From NCBI RefSeq assembly GCF_000189635.1, contig NW_002476235.1, positions 1 to 64,000 of the forward strand: DNA of 64,000 nt. Reading direction: 5' to 3'. Below, in pieces: positions 27,540 through 40,455 of the stretch. A model generated the notes under the pieces. The model made no database searches and was not told where the DNA came from. It saw only the letters and a program-made list of their open reading frames with translations. Position 1 is the stretch's first letter, and each line of letters starts with the position of its first letter. The position numbers and the translations under genes were made by a program. The stretch comes from Tetrahymena thermophila SB210. Taxonomy: Eukaryota; Ciliophora; Oligohymenophorea; Hymenostomatida; Tetrahymenidae.

Positions 27540-30259
27540 ATGTTGAACAACTAAGTGTTAGAGAGTATTCGACATTACTATTAAAAAAATGGTGGAAGAT
27601 AGGAATCTAAGAATACTTATAAATTTGATGGTTGCAATAATTAAAGAGGAGGTTAACCTGCTAAGGTCATGATTAATGATGCATCTTCTACGACTACTGA
27701 CGACTCTAACTCTTTATAATCTTTAGACTAGCAGCCAATAAACGAATGCTTTTTTGATGAGGCACTTTCCTCTTAAAATACTGTATTTATATCTTCTAAA
27801 GGAGGTCCAGACACACCAACTTTTCAACCAACAAGTAGAGTAATATCCTCTTCTATTCCTTTCTGCAAATCCATTTCTTCGTTTTCTGGTCCTATATAAA
27901 TAACTTCGTCTTAAGCTCAATAAAGCTTATTGGAAATATAGCAACAACAGTAGCAGTAAGTGTGCTCTTCTAATTCAATAGCAGGCTTATCTAGCTCTAA
28001 GCCGATTATTCATAAAAATATCTTTAAAATTTAAAAATCAAAAGCTTAATATGAAGATAGATTTATTCCCTCAAGGAAGCATTCTAAGCTATCTATTGCT
28101 CTTACTATGGCACATGATGAAAATATTGTGCCATAGCTATAACTAATGAATAGCCAAGATAGCAGCAATTAATAAAATGGGAATAGTAGTAATAATGGCC
28201 TAAATTATTAAGTTATATAGGCAGTAAATTAAAAAGATTTATGCAGTCAGCAAGTTAGTATTGCAGACCTCTACAAAACATAAGTTTTAGGAATAAAACC
28301 ACCTGAAACGAAATTTTCTAAATATGAAGGGAAGTTTTAAAACAGAAATATTTTGGCTTTCTGCTCCCCGAAGAAGGCCAAATAATTTAGTAAAGCTAAG
28401 CTAGGTCCTAAGGATAATGAGCTTTTGAGTTAAAATGATTTAAATGGTGATATTAATTTTTTAGATAGAGTTACAAACAATTTATTTGGAAGCTAGTTTT
28501 CTGACAACTTAGAATAAAATCAATATACTGTAATAGTTGACCCAATATCTAATATGTCTAATCAGAATTATTATTCAAGATAAATTCTTTCCCACATTGA
28601 CCCTCTAAACAATTTCCATTCAACTCACCCATTTAATCTGAATCCCGATATTAAAACTTATTTTACAAGAAATACAAGGAAAATTTCAAAAATCCCATTT
28701 AAAGTCTTAGATGCCCCTACTTTAAAGGATGATTTCTACTTAAATCTTATAGATTGGGGAGAAAATAATTAGATTGCAGTAGGCTTAGGTAGTTGCGTTT
28801 ATTTATGGTCTGCAAGCACTTCGCGAGTTACAAAACTTTGTGATTTAAGAAACACTATCAATATAAATGGGTAAAGCACAGATGAGTCAGATAATATAAC
28901 AAGTGTTTCTTGGGTAAATTTCTTTTAAATCCATTTTTTATTTAATTTATTCACAAAAGTAAAAGCAAATTGTATCATTAATTTCTTCAAGGATTCAATA
29001 ATTTATTAATTGCTTACACTTACATAAGGGCATTCCTATTAATAAATAATTAAAAACAAAATTAAAATATTTCAATTTAAATGTATTAAAACCACATTTT
29101 TAGAATTAATTTATGAATTTTGGATTATCTTAATTATGTTTTGAAGCAACAAATTTTTTATAGAAATTAAATTTTTTTTCTATTTAAATACAAATGAAAT
29201 TTATAACATGAATTAGTATTAAATCATACAAATTCAGATCATATAAATTGTCTATTTTAAATCAAAATAATCTTTATTTTATGATTAAATAAGATGTTTA
29301 CTATAAAAATATTCTATTAAATAATTAGTCAAGCCAAGGGACTTATCTATCTATAGGCACAAATTCAGGAAGTGTCTCTGTTTGGGATATAGTTGCTTTA
29401 AAAAAAGTAAAAGAATATAACTAACATAGATAGAGAGTGGGTGCTTTATCATGGAATAAGAACTTGCTAGTGAGTGGTAGTAGAGACAAAAAAATATTAA
29501 TTAGAGACGTTCGTCTATACTAACCTGTTGTACACAAATTATTAGGGCATAAATAAGAAGTAATACTTTTATTTAAAAGAATTTTATGCTTAATTTTATT
29601 ACTATTTAAAGATATGCGGACTCAAATGGAGTTATGATCATTAAATGCTTGCCTCTGGTGGTAACGATAATAATCTTTTCGTTTGGAATATGCACTCTTC
29701 TTCTCCTATCATTAAATTATAGAGTCATACTGCAGCTGTAAAAGCTTTATCTTGGTCACCTCACTAGCATGGTTTATTAATATCTGGAGGAGGTAATAAA
29801 TGATTATTTAATTTAAGAGTTTAGATATTTTTTTAATACACTGGCATTATTTATTTTATAAATTGAATTTTATACAAATTTAAAGGGTCACTTGATAGAA
29901 CAATTAGAATATGGAATACTATCACAAGAGAATAAATTAAATGCATAGATACAGGTAGCCAAGTATGTAATCTTTAATTCTGTAAGAATAGAAATGAGTT
30001 TGTTTCTACTCATGGGTATTCAGAAAATCAAATTATTATATGGAACTACCCTGATTTAGATAAATTAGCTGTTTTGACAGGCCATACTTAAAGAGTGTTA
30101 CATTTAGCGATGAGTCCTGATGGAGACACAATAGCATCTGGTGCTGGAGATGAAACATTGCGTTTTTGGAATATAAATGATAGCCAGTCAAAAGAACATG
30201 AGATATAAAATTCCATAAATAAAAGTTAACTTTTGCCATAGAAGAATTATTTACGTTGA
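27540..30259 (+). CDS. Cdc20/Cdh1 (Fizzy) family WD40 activator of the anaphase-promoting complex
   Basis: Four exons: 27540-28913, 29329-29559, 29612-29792, 29886-30259; 719 residues. About 350 N-terminal residues are Ser/Asn-rich and disordered, and hold [13 protein letters not shown] (about 170-182), the conserved segment ahead of the propeller in Cdh1/Fizzy proteins, and [24 protein letters not shown] (about 380) then leads into seven WD-type blades, e.g. [78 protein letters not shown]. The family recruits substrates to the APC/C ubiquitin ligase during mitotic exit and G1. The protein ends in KNYLR, close to the Ile-Arg tail used to dock on Cdc27. Start at 27540 is the first Met in clearly coding sequence; ATG 27336 is an alternative. 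Confidence 0.92.
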
Positions 30260-30827
30260 CAATATTAGACTATTGAAGAACTATGTTTTTGAAGAAAAAT
30301 CGATAAATAAAATTAATAGAGACATGTATTTAGAATATAGTAATAGCTAAAATAAAAAATAGTGCTTCAACTAAAACTAAAACTAAATTAACTTACAGTA
30401 AATTCCTTAAAATAACTTTAATCCAAACTTATGTTTAAAAACAAGCAAATAAGAGTAAAAAACATTTTAATAAGAAAATATTTAGACTTAATAATAAAAA
30501 ATAAAAAATTGATGCATAAAAACACTATAATAAAAAAATTGTAAAATATGAAAAAAATTTTAATAATAATAAATAAATAAATTATTGATATTTATGAAAA
30601 ACATTTTAAACTTTATTAAAGATAGTATAAATTTATAAAAAATACTTTTAAAACCTTCCACTAATTTATTCTAACACAGCTTATAATGCACAAGCAATGT
30701 AAATTTCATATAAATAAATGTGTTTATTTATATTATATATTAAAAAAAGATATCTATATATATCTCTCTTGTTGTAATTTTAAAAAAATTTATCATTCAG
30801 AAATTTATTCAGTGCTGTTTTATTTGT

Positions 30828-30902
<75 letters not shown>

Positions 30903-31208
30903 TTCATTCATTCATTCATTCATTCATTTTTTAATTGCTTTTAAGATGAATATATCCTTTTTTGGTGATTTATTTCCAACAAGAATACTTTAAAAATTAA
31001 ATTTTCTTTGAAATTTTAAAAGAAATCGGTCTTGACCTTACATTAATTACATAGATATAAAGAATTAAAATTGGCATACTACCATCTTAAATTAATTGAT
31101 AATCATTATATATAGGCTAATTCTATTTTAATTCTAATTATCTAGTTATTTATTAGAACTACCATACAAAGAAAAAACAATTCATTTAAATGCTTTTTTC
31201 ATTTTTTA
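30260..31208. other. Convergent spacer with long tetranucleotide repeat
   Basis: Contains the probable 3' UTR of the WD40 gene; 30324-30518 is an A-rich open frame without other support. A perfect TTTA/TTCA microsatellite lies at 30821-30928, and AT-rich DNA runs to 31208. Confidence 0.55.
30821..30928. repeat. (TTTA)n followed by (TTCA)n microsatellite
   Basis: Roughly 19-20 near-perfect TTTA units run into about six TTCA units, then poly-T. The single T-to-C step with continued phase suggests one ancestral array in which a variant unit spread by slippage. It gives an artificial hydrophobic open frame in the + strand that should not be called a gene. Confidence 0.95.
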
Positions 31209-31526
31209 TCACTTTTTTACAACTATCTCAGAGAATTTGAAAATATCCCAATAAAAGAAGTCATTGACATCAGTATTAAACAGCTTTTTAGCAAAGAAAT
31301 TTAAAATCATTTTACTTAATCTATAATATGCATAACTAAATATGGCTCTTTTTAAAATTATTCTGGATTTAAACAATGCATTGTTCAATTCATTCGACAG
31401 ATTCCTATCTTAATAGTCATTATCATAATCTTAGTCTAAATCAGATGCAGATATCAATTCTTAAGTTTCATCTAAAGGCTAATTAGCGTTTTCTTCTTAT
31501 TAACTTTAATTATTCATAGGCATCAT
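31209..31526 (-). CDS. Small acidic-to-basic protein, unknown
   Basis: A 105-residue frame, ATG 31526 (ATGATG, so Met1 or Met2), stop TGA 31211-31209. Residues 1-50 are acidic and Gln/Asn-rich (DETQELISASDLDQDYDND); residues 55-105 are basic and aromatic (SRIILKRAIFSYAYYRLSKM, then FFAKKLFNT). No signal peptide; the C-terminal half could be an amphipathic helix. No family recognised. Coding is supported by composition and by the sharp charge partition, but it is short. Confidence 0.5.
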
Positions 31527-32201
31527 CTTTTTTATATTTATTAGTATTGCTTTTAAGACTTATATAAAAAAATTATCAAAAAGCTAAACCTAAAAATTTT
31601 ATTGATTTTGAGAAATATTAAGAAAAGTCAAGAAAATATCTAACTAAATTTTTAAATGTTAATAGCAATATATGAGAGAGAATATTAATTAATATTATAA
31701 TAGTAATTATATTTTTTAACTATATATGGATGGATACACAAACAAAATATATATTTTAATAGTAAGTATTATATAAAATTAATAAATTAATAAATAAATT
31801 GAATTTGATAAATTTGATAACTACTTCAAGTAAATTATTATTAAAGATCTTATTATTTATAGTAAAGATTATTTATTTTGTAATTATGGAGTGTAAACTT
31901 TAATCATAATCTCCATAATTAAGTTTATTATTCATAAATATATTCAGTGTAAAGTTTCACACTATGTGATTAGTTATTAAAAAAATTGAAAGAAGGGATT
32001 CTATTCCTAAAATACCTAAGACTTCTTTACCCTTTCCAAATTATTTAAGTAATATTCCATTTCCCAAAAGTAGCAAAACCCATTTTAATATTTGAATATA
32101 CTTTTATCTTTGATATAAGTTGCTACCTTATTCTTCTTCTTCTTTTAATTTTGAGATCCTATTTATATAAAATAAAAGAATTAATTTTTTTGAATTCAAT
32201 T
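31527..32201. other. Intergenic
   Basis: Mostly AT-rich. 31960-32110 is slightly richer in G/C and has a minus-strand frame of about 57 codons starting MGFATFGKWN; it might be a downstream exon of the RBR gene or chance. Confidence 0.45.
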
Positions 32202-33302
32202 TCATCCTTAATGAATTAAAATTTATATCTAAATTTATTATTTTCTTTTGTTTTAACTTTGAAAATGAAAATTTTACTTTTATTAGAACAACTATGCAAA
32301 TAAAATATTATTTTGCATCAAATTTGGAAAGTTTTTATGTATATTCAGCAAGATTTAATGTATTATTTTTATAGGAGAGTGGTAAAAAAATATGCGAATG
32401 AATAACCCAATTAATCCTAGCATTTTTTAAGGCAACTTACAGCCTAGATTTACTGTATTTGGCTAGGATAGAATAGAAGTGAATGAAATTCCTTTCAAAA
32501 ATGAAAAGAAACCTAGTTTGTAATAGATAGCAAAAACTGGCGAAAGTAGGAGAGAGATTTTTATTGTTTGTAAGACTGAGCATTTTACGCTTTGATGTCT
32601 GAAATTAATAGTTTATCCGCAATCCCAGCAAAAGTGGTGATAGCATTTTTCACACCTCATTTACTTGCAGCCTCCGTTTCTGCTTATTGATATTCCACAT
32701 TTTGTGCAAGATTTGCTGAAAATCAACTTATAGATTAATGTCTTTAGCTCTTCGTACTTATCTATTACAATTTTTCTAACCTATTCACCTTTATCTTAGC
32801 TACCAGGCTAGGAGTTTTAGGACTAAAATATAGAGATGCAATTGAATATTTATTCTATTAAATGTTTTTAGGAAGGTAATTTCCATGTGTACAAGCATAC
32901 ATCACATTATAAATTCTACCTGCAAGTTTATTCTGAGTTGATAAATCCTATATTTTTACAAAAAGCATTTGGACAGTTTGTAATACTATTAGTTTCTCTA
33001 CAATAGTTTTTAAATAGCTCGTTGCTAGTCTTAGGTAGCTTGTTTATATCTACCTTAGACAAAAAAGATTCTAAATCAAAGAGCTTTTTGCAAGTAGAAA
33101 AAGGACATTTCATAAAAATAAATTCTCTCTAAGAATTGGTAGATTTTAGGCTGAGTTAAGATGAAATCCAGCTATCTAAGCAGTCATCACATATCTCATT
33201 CTAATCTTGGCAAACTTTAACAAATTATCTTTAATGAGATAATTCTATCATACAAATATGACATGATGGTATCAAAGCAGAGCTAGAGTCTCCTTAAATC
33301 AT
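32202..33302 (-). CDS. RBR-type (RING-IBR-RING) E3 ubiquitin ligase, probably membrane-anchored
   Basis: Single-exon frame of 366 residues, ATG 33302, stop TGA 32204-32202. RING1 begins SCHICMIEL (about 13-21) and continues through CDDCLDSW and CPFSTC. A Cys-rich IBR follows (NYCRE, NCPNAFC, CRQNLQCDVCLYTW). RING2 near residues 197-232 reads CTKCGISISRNGGCKQMRCEKC then HHFCWDCG, the canonical RBR spacing; the catalytic cysteine that accepts ubiquitin would be in the NGGC loop, as in parkin and HHARI. The C-terminal third has hydrophobic stretches (IKISLLLSPVFAIYY, MLGLIGLFIRIFFY), so tail anchoring like RNF144 is likely. RBR ligases transfer ubiquitin through a thioester. Exact zinc-ligand pairing was not worked out, and the C-terminus may be extended by an exon. 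Confidence 0.9.
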
Positions 33303-34370
33303 CTTTTAACAGTAAAATCTATTTTTGTTTTTTACAATTTTTTTGTAGAATAATTAATAAGATATATTTATAAAGAATGGAAAGTTAATGTGAAGATTTC
33401 TTTTTGTAAAAGAATAAATAATGCTTATTAAAAACCATGATATTTATCAATTATACGATGCAATTAATACCTTATTAAATTAATTATAATATTAACCACC
33501 AAGTAAAAGAAAATGTAAATTAATACCTTAATTAATAATCTTTAACATTTATTCAATCAAATAAACAATTAAAAAATTTCGATTATTTAATATATATATC
33601 AAAAAAACACAGCCAATCATGACGCAACTTTTATCAAGATATTTCTTTTACTAAACGTAATTACATGATGAAAGAATTTTATTTAATATTAACTACCAAC
33701 GTTAAACATTTACCATTCTCCTCATCAAGTATTTGAATACACACTTTTAGTCTGCTATAAAACAAAATATTTAAAAATTCAATTCTTTATTATTTTATTT
33801 GAGTAAAGACGTCACTAAGCTATTACATCATTGTTACGTATTCACTTTTTAAAAAAAAATCGGAACAGTCAATATAAATCTTCTAAGTAATTTACCTTTT
33901 CAAAGGTGAATAGTAAATTAAAGATGTTTGTCCTTCAACAATAAAATTTAATTGAAAATATTTTTTTGTATATTTTATTTTAATAGTAAAAAGTCAATTC
34001 ATACTAATTAGTTAACTTTTTAGATATGATTTTAGTAAAAAATCAGTTTGAATCATTTTTTAAGCAATTTTAAAAATAATTTTCTTTATTTATTAGATTA
34101 ATTTTAAAATTTAAAAACAAAAAATTTTTAATTAATCAGCCAGTTTTAATTATTAATAAAGTATTTAAGATATTTTTTATCATTATTTTTTACAACTAAT
34201 TAATTTTGAATAAAAAGTAAAATAATTTAAAACACTAATTAAACGCTACAATAAAACAAGCTTTTATATAAAGTATTATAAAAATAAACATATTTAAAAG
34301 TATTTATAATATTAATTAACAAAAAAATATATTATCATCTTTTTGGTTTTTAATTTGCTTTTTATTTAGT
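33303..34370. other. Intergenic
   Basis: AT-rich, about 1.1 kb between two minus-strand genes. Nothing recognised. Confidence 0.55.
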
Positions 34371-35308
34371 TCATAATTTTTCCAATTTTATGGAGTTAAA
34401 GAAGGTGAAAGAATACTTATCGAATAAAGCAATCCCTTTATCCTTGGCAAATTAAGGATCTTCAGAGGCTTTATATGTTTTATAACCCTCGTTAGTTATT
34501 ATTAAATCAACTATAATTACCTCAAAATAGTCTAATTCTAAATTAAATTCAAAATATCCTACTTTATTTGTTAGTAATTCCATTTTAGCAATAGACATGG
34601 GATAAAAATAACTAGCTTAAACCTGTTTTTATTTTAAAATAAATTATTTATGATTTGAATTCAAAATTTATCTTACTTAAGCACCTTTTATGCTACTTAA
34701 GGTAGTTTTATCTATAACTGAGCCATTTATTAAAGATTTTATTTTTGATTTTTATTCTAAAATTTTATTTGTAAAATCAAATGTAATCTAGCTGGAATGA
34801 AGAAAATCTTAAGTAAGTTAAAAGTAAAATGTCCTTATAAGTTAATTAGATATATTTATATATAATCCTACAGATATTGTTTGGCTATTAAATTCAATAA
34901 AATCCTTTTGTTGAATAACTTGTGTTAGCTCAAACTATCCATTATCTCCTGTTTTGATTGATTTTATAGGATTTTAGTTATCTTCATACATAACTAGCTT
35001 AACAGTTTCTTAAGCAATAGGTAATTCATACATGCTTATAAAATTTCCTTTAAAAATAATTTCGGTTTGTTGCTAACCTTGCTTCACTTATTTATTTATT
35101 GTATTTTCTTTTTTTTTAAAGAAAAATGAAATAATTACAAAAATTGATAATTATTATTTATCATACTCTTAAAAAATGTGACATCCTGGCTGCTATCAAA
35201 CTAATTAAAAAACAAACTTGAGTTTTAAATTTATAATAAAGCACATAGCAATATCATCACAATAAAAGTTAAGACTATGGACTTTAAATACTTGCCATCA
35301 GTTTTCAT
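34371..35308 (-). CDS. Secreted or membrane-anchored protein with carboxypeptidase-regulatory/transthyretin-like folds
   Basis: Four exons: 35308-35167, 35086-34872, 34787-34677, 34622-34371, introns of 80, 84 and 54 nt; 239 residues. Residues 8-30 are a hydrophobic signal or anchor (YLKSIVLTFIVMILLCALLQI). Two beta-sandwich-like repeats follow. The first reads IIFKGNFISMYELPIAQETVKLVMYED then TGDNGQFEL. The second reads NGSVIDKTTLSSIKGAQVQA then TNKVGYFEFNLEL and NEGYKTYK. The pattern G-x-V, A-x-V, T-x-x-G-x-F, GY is typical of CarboxypepD_reg-like domains that act as extracytoplasmic structural modules. The intron ending CCAGCTAG is inferred from frame; the 54-nt intron is in frame either way. 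Function is unknown. Confidence 0.7.
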
Positions 35309-37078
35309 GAAGTGTTTAAAATTAATAAATAAATAATGTACTATGATTTTATTAAATATTTAGTTTATTTTGTATCCGCTTCATCAATTGTATTAATTTA
35401 TTTAAAAATTTAAAAATTAATCAATGAATTTAACGATAAAAAGCTTAATCAATATTTTTAGTCCTATTTTTTAAATTTTAGAGTAAGTATTCCATTTATA
35501 TGGAATATGTAAAAGTTAAAAAATGGCCAAATATAATTCTATCAATTAAATAATTACAAAATCATTGCATAGTGTTGAAATTAAATAAAGGAAAATTTAA
35601 TTGTTAAATTAGGAAATCAAAATAAAAATAATAAACCTGAAATAAAAATAAATAATTTTAAACTGTTAAGCAAGTAAAAATAAATTAATATTTAGAATTT
35701 AAAAATGCATATTTTTATTTTAAAAGATTAAAAATTAATTTTTAATTCATTTAAATTAATAGGAGTGAAGTTGAATTGTAGGACTGTTTTAAGTCTATGT
35801 AAATGATGGGTTTTCATCAATTTTGTAAATAAAATTATTCTTTCTAAATTTTCATTTAAAATATTAAATAATAATTCAAATAAAAAATTACAGAGCAAAA
35901 GTATAAAAATCCAAGTGGACTTTTTCATAAACTCATTTACTCCTCATATACTCTAATTAGAATTTAGAAAAGGTTTATAAAAAATCTAAACATATAATTT
36001 AAAACTAGAATTCAGATTCCATAAGAATTGATATCTGTAATTAAAATAACAATACGATAATATATTAAAATATTCATTTAAATATTTTTAAAATAAAAAG
36101 ACTTTTAATTTGTATGTAAATGTGATAAAACTAATAAATTTTTTATAAGAGAAATTAAATAATTATCATGTGAAGCAATTATTTATAATTTTTAAATGAT
36201 TAGGCATAAATAAATTTGAATAGCATTTATTAAAATTGTAAAGTTCTTATTTAGCAATTATTTTTTAGATTCTCTATTTATATTTTAGAAGAATAATCTA
36301 TTTCCAGCAAACAATCTATTCTAAATTACAAAAAATTCTAATTTCTTTTTATATTGAATTAATGTCATTCCTGTTAATTTTAAATAAATATACTTCTATA
36401 AAAGTAAAATATTTGTGATTGCTTACAATTTACATGCTCTAGAATGATATGATATAAAAATTATACAAATGAATTCTTTTAATATTTAAATTTAAAATAT
36501 TGAAATAATTTTAGATTGATTTTTGGAATAATTTAAGAATCTAAAAGTAAAATCAAAATAATTAAATTTTATTTTAATTTACATTTACAAATAAAAAAAA
36601 TAAAATAAGTTTCTACAATTAACTCATTTAATTTTTTTATTTATTTTATTTTAAAATTATTTCAATTAATAATTTTTTTTCATGTATAAAACGAATTGTC
36701 TATAAAAACTTTAAATGAATATAAGATAAAAATCTTGCTAACTATTTTGATTCTGTAGCTTGGTTATATATTATTAATAACTTAGGTATTTTTATGCTAA
36801 TAAGTAGTGTTATGTTATTACTAATTAATTAATTTATCAAAAAATTGAAAAGGATTAAATACTTTTTTTTAGAAGGTTGAAGATTTAAAGTAACTTACCC
36901 TGTAATAAAGTCTAGTAGATACATAGATAGATATAGTTAGTTATCTAAGAATATTAAGTTCAGAATATTTTAAAAATAAAAAGAAGAAGAAATTTATATT
37001 TTAAATAAGTGCAAGGAGTCTTGATTAGGATATAAAAACATCATATTATTTAGCCATAAATTAAGAACTTAATCTAAG
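35309..37078. other. Intergenic, divergent promoters
   Basis: About 1.8 kb of AT-rich DNA upstream of genes on both strands. A minus-strand frame at 35617-35928 (103 codons in the ciliate code) starts MKKSTWIFILLLCNFLFELL, like a signal peptide, but the rest is low-information AT-rich sequence; I do not call it. Confidence 0.45.
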
Positions 37079-39494
37079 ATGAATAACTAAAAAGATCATG
37101 ATATTGTTATTAAAGATGAAGGTTTATTTTACTGCTTTTAATTCAAATCGAATTCTTTTTAGAAATTAAAAGATTTTCTAGGTAAATTATTATTTTAATC
37201 CAGTTTTGCATTTTTAGTTTTAATTAGCCTCTAATTATTTTATTGTTGAATAAATAGAATCCAAAAAAATTAAAAGAGCAGCAAGTGACGGTTTGCAAGT
37301 TCTATATCACCCTAAAATAAATAACTTTACAATTCAATATCTAGAAGATAGCGATTAGGTTATCGTGTGGTAACAAATTCATTTAAATTTTATGCATTTT
37401 GCCTGTTTTTTTAATTCTAATAATTCTTTGAATTTATATAAAAGGAGAAAAAAGCACAAGGATTTGAATCCTTACAAATTTGCATATCATTTATGGACTA
37501 AAATATCAAAACAGCTGAAGCTTTACAACAAACATGATTGTACATCTTAAATTTTTATTTTTAAATTTAATGAAATTAGAATAAGCAAGTTTCTCGAAAT
37601 TTTTATAAACTCTTTATTTATGGAATTTTGCTTTACAAAATGAATACGAAAAAAAATATCTTTATTACTAAATAAGATAATAAATTCTAATCTATTTTAA
37701 TATTTTTTAGTCCAAAACGAAAATGTGAGCGAAATAACAGCATGTCCTTTCTTTTTGTAGTTTAAGTATCACTTTAAGGATCTCAAAAAAGACTTCTACT
37801 TCTATATTTCTTTTATTGCTTTTTGCAACTAAATAGAAGATGATGCAAATTATAGTCCTATAGGATTTGCAGAAAACAAGGCTAATTTATTATAATAAAA
37901 TTATGAAATTAATATCAATTTAATAAACGGATGTTGGGATTTTAAAGATGTCTTAGATGTAATTAAATTTTTTATTAAGTATAAAAACTAAATATCATAT
38001 AATTACAAAGGGAATAGCTAAAGAATTTACAGTTTCTTATGTTCTGTTTTAGCTCTAGAGAGGTTAAATATCCGAAAGGAACCTAAAATATAGAATTTTT
38101 CTTGATTTAGTAAAATTATTTAGATTTAAAAGCATTCTAATTAACTTCCATGATTTTTAATAATAGTATAATAAGTTTTTGAATATCGTACCTTACTAAA
38201 CTTCAATAAACTTGTTTGCTTCAAGAGAGCTTTCTTAGGGTCTTGTAAATAAGAATAAATAGCAGTATTAATCTGAAATACTATCACAAATACAATTATC
38301 TTTTCCATCTGAAAGTGGAATAGTATTCATTTTATATTAATCCAAAAAATAAAATCAACTAAATATATTTTTTTTAAAAAAAGTTGGAAAAAAACTAAGT
38401 TATTATAAACCAAAGCAAGCTCTCAAGTTATATTCATCCTATAAAATATCAATCTAATTCAATGAAAACTAAAGTAAACTGGAATACTTTTAACATTTTT
38501 AGGGCTTTTTTCTCAAATTTGATTAATGTAAGTCTTATTGAACCCAAGAAATATGCTGTCTTCACTTTTCCATCTTATCAAGAAATTGAAAATTTTTTGA
38601 TTTCTTGTATGAGTTATGTATATGTAAATATGATAGTGCAGATATTTTCAATTTGCATTCCTTCGAACATCATAAAAGACTACAATGATAGTACTCTCTC
38701 TTTTAATATAAAGTTAGACACAGATGTGCTCTAAAATAACTTAGAAAATTTTAAAAATATTGTTGATATGTAAAAATTATATGAGCAAATAACAATCTCT
38801 TTATAACATTACTTTTTTGAATAAAATACTCCATACGAGCTCTCTATTTTATACATCAGTAATTAGATTTTAAGCTTAAACTCAAAATTTTATGAACATT
38901 TCTTTATAACAAATAGAAATTGATTCAAAAAATGAGACTAAAATATTTGAAAATGAACTTATGTTTTACCTACCTGAAGTTCCAAGTGATAAGCAAACAA
39001 AATACATTGTAAATTTGCTTGTGTTTGTTTAAATTTTTGATCATCTTAGAAAGAATGTGAAAGATAACTTCCAAGCCCTTTACAAAGAAGTAAAATTATT
39101 TCAAAAAAAATTAATTCATAATATATTTGTAAAAAATAAAGCTGAATACATAAAAATAAGATTTTTTCTTCGACTATAGCACATTAAGTTTTGAAAAAGA
39201 TACTAGTACTTCTCCAAGTACTTTGATGATAAATCGTCTTGAGGTATATATAAAATTTAAAATACAGTTTATAATTATTGTTATAATAAAAAAAAATAGT
39301 TTAAATAAATTCATAGCTATATGAACCGTGATAGATTTACTACCAATTAAATCAGTATTGGATTAATTAAATAAGATAAATTTTCAACAAATATGTAAGA
39401 GATAGACCTTGCAGCTGAATTTGATCCTATAAAAATAAAAGAATTCGTTGCAAATAATATAATATCATTTGCTGAAAAAAATTTTATGGAATGA
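37079..39494 (+). CDS. Unknown protein, nine exons
   Basis: Exons 37079-37181, 37258-37369, 37445-37539, 37711-37958, 38011-38322, 38384-38858, 38917-39089, 39142-39243, 39300-39494; total 1815 nt, 604 residues, all GT..AG and frame-consistent. The protein is globular in composition, not low-complexity: e.g. VIVWWRKKHKDLNPYKFAYHLW (about 65-87), a beta-rich CPFFLQFKYHFKDL region (~115) and DFYFYISFIAFCNQ. Later it is helical (FENELMFYLPEVP, LLVFVQIFDHLRKNVKDNF) and ends with KEFVANNIISFAEKNFME. No transmembrane segment or signal peptide stands out. I do not recognise a family; the length and fold pattern could fit a trafficking or cytoskeletal regulator, but that is only a guess. Exon boundaries were chosen to remove TGA codons, so individual joins may be off. 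Confidence 0.65.
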
Positions 39495-40455
39495 AAACTA
39501 TATATTTATTTAATTTATTTATTGTTAAGATCTTAACCTCCTAATAAAAATCAAATTGCCTCTTATCATAGCAATTAAATTTTTTAAGAATGCATAAAAT
39601 AATTTTTAATCTATTAATTATTCATTTATCTTTAGCAAAAAATAATTTGAGCTATTAAAAATAAAAGAAAATTTGATTATTCACAAAATAAAAGGAAATA
39701 TTTTTTCAATGTATTCATTCATAATATGATATCAACATTTTTATTTGATCTTTAAATTTTACTGATAAACAGTAATGATTTAGTGATACAAAAGATAGCT
39801 TAATTGCGTCTACTTGTAAAAAATTTAATTATAGACACTATAAAGATGAATTAATATGGTTAATAATATTTTTAATTATATATAGATTTTACAAAATATT
39901 ATTTAAACTTACTTACTTTTAGTCATAATTTTAAAAGTATTTTAATGAAGCACAAAAAAAGATATATTCTAATATTATTGATTTATTTGTTTTAATTGAT
40001 TAATTATTTCTAAGCGCTTTTCATCAGTAAAAATATTTGCCTTGTTAAATATTCTAATGTTTGATCATATAAATCATAAATATATTAAGAGTTTAAATGA
40101 ATTATTAAAAAATACATTAAATTACAAATAATATATAGATGGGGAAGTTCTATAAGCAATTTAAATTAGAATCATTCATTTTTTCTTTTAATATGTAAAA
40201 ATATTAAAAAAAGAACTTCGCTAATAAATTTCTTTGAAGATACTTAAAATTTGCTAGATGATCGAAGAAAAGTTTTAGAAATAGAAGGGGGCAGGCAGAC
40301 AATTAGGTTAAAAAAATTAAATATCAAAAGAATTTAATTAAAATTTAAAATCTTACAAAAAGAAAGGAAGAAAGAAGAAGCATTTTGCTCAAAGCAAAAT
40401 AACAGACAGCAGCCAGCCGCCATCGCTTTAGTCAACAAGAAGGGTCATAAGAAAA
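39495..40455. other. Intergenic
   Basis: AT-rich to about 40390, then a more GC-rich leader at about 40375-40455 (a CAGACAGCAGCCAGCCGCC-type segment) that is probably the 5' UTR of the next gene. Confidence 0.55.

Noticed and set aside
30686-30934. Plus-strand frame dominated by repeated FIYL
   Set aside because: Created by the TTTA microsatellite.
35617-35928. Minus-strand frame starting with a signal-peptide-like sequence
   Set aside because: The remainder is low-information AT-rich sequence and no homologous motif is visible; could be real but unsupported.
37580-37588. 9-nt microexon in the 37079-39494 gene
   Set aside because: Frame can be kept by a single intron 37540-37710 without it, which is simpler.
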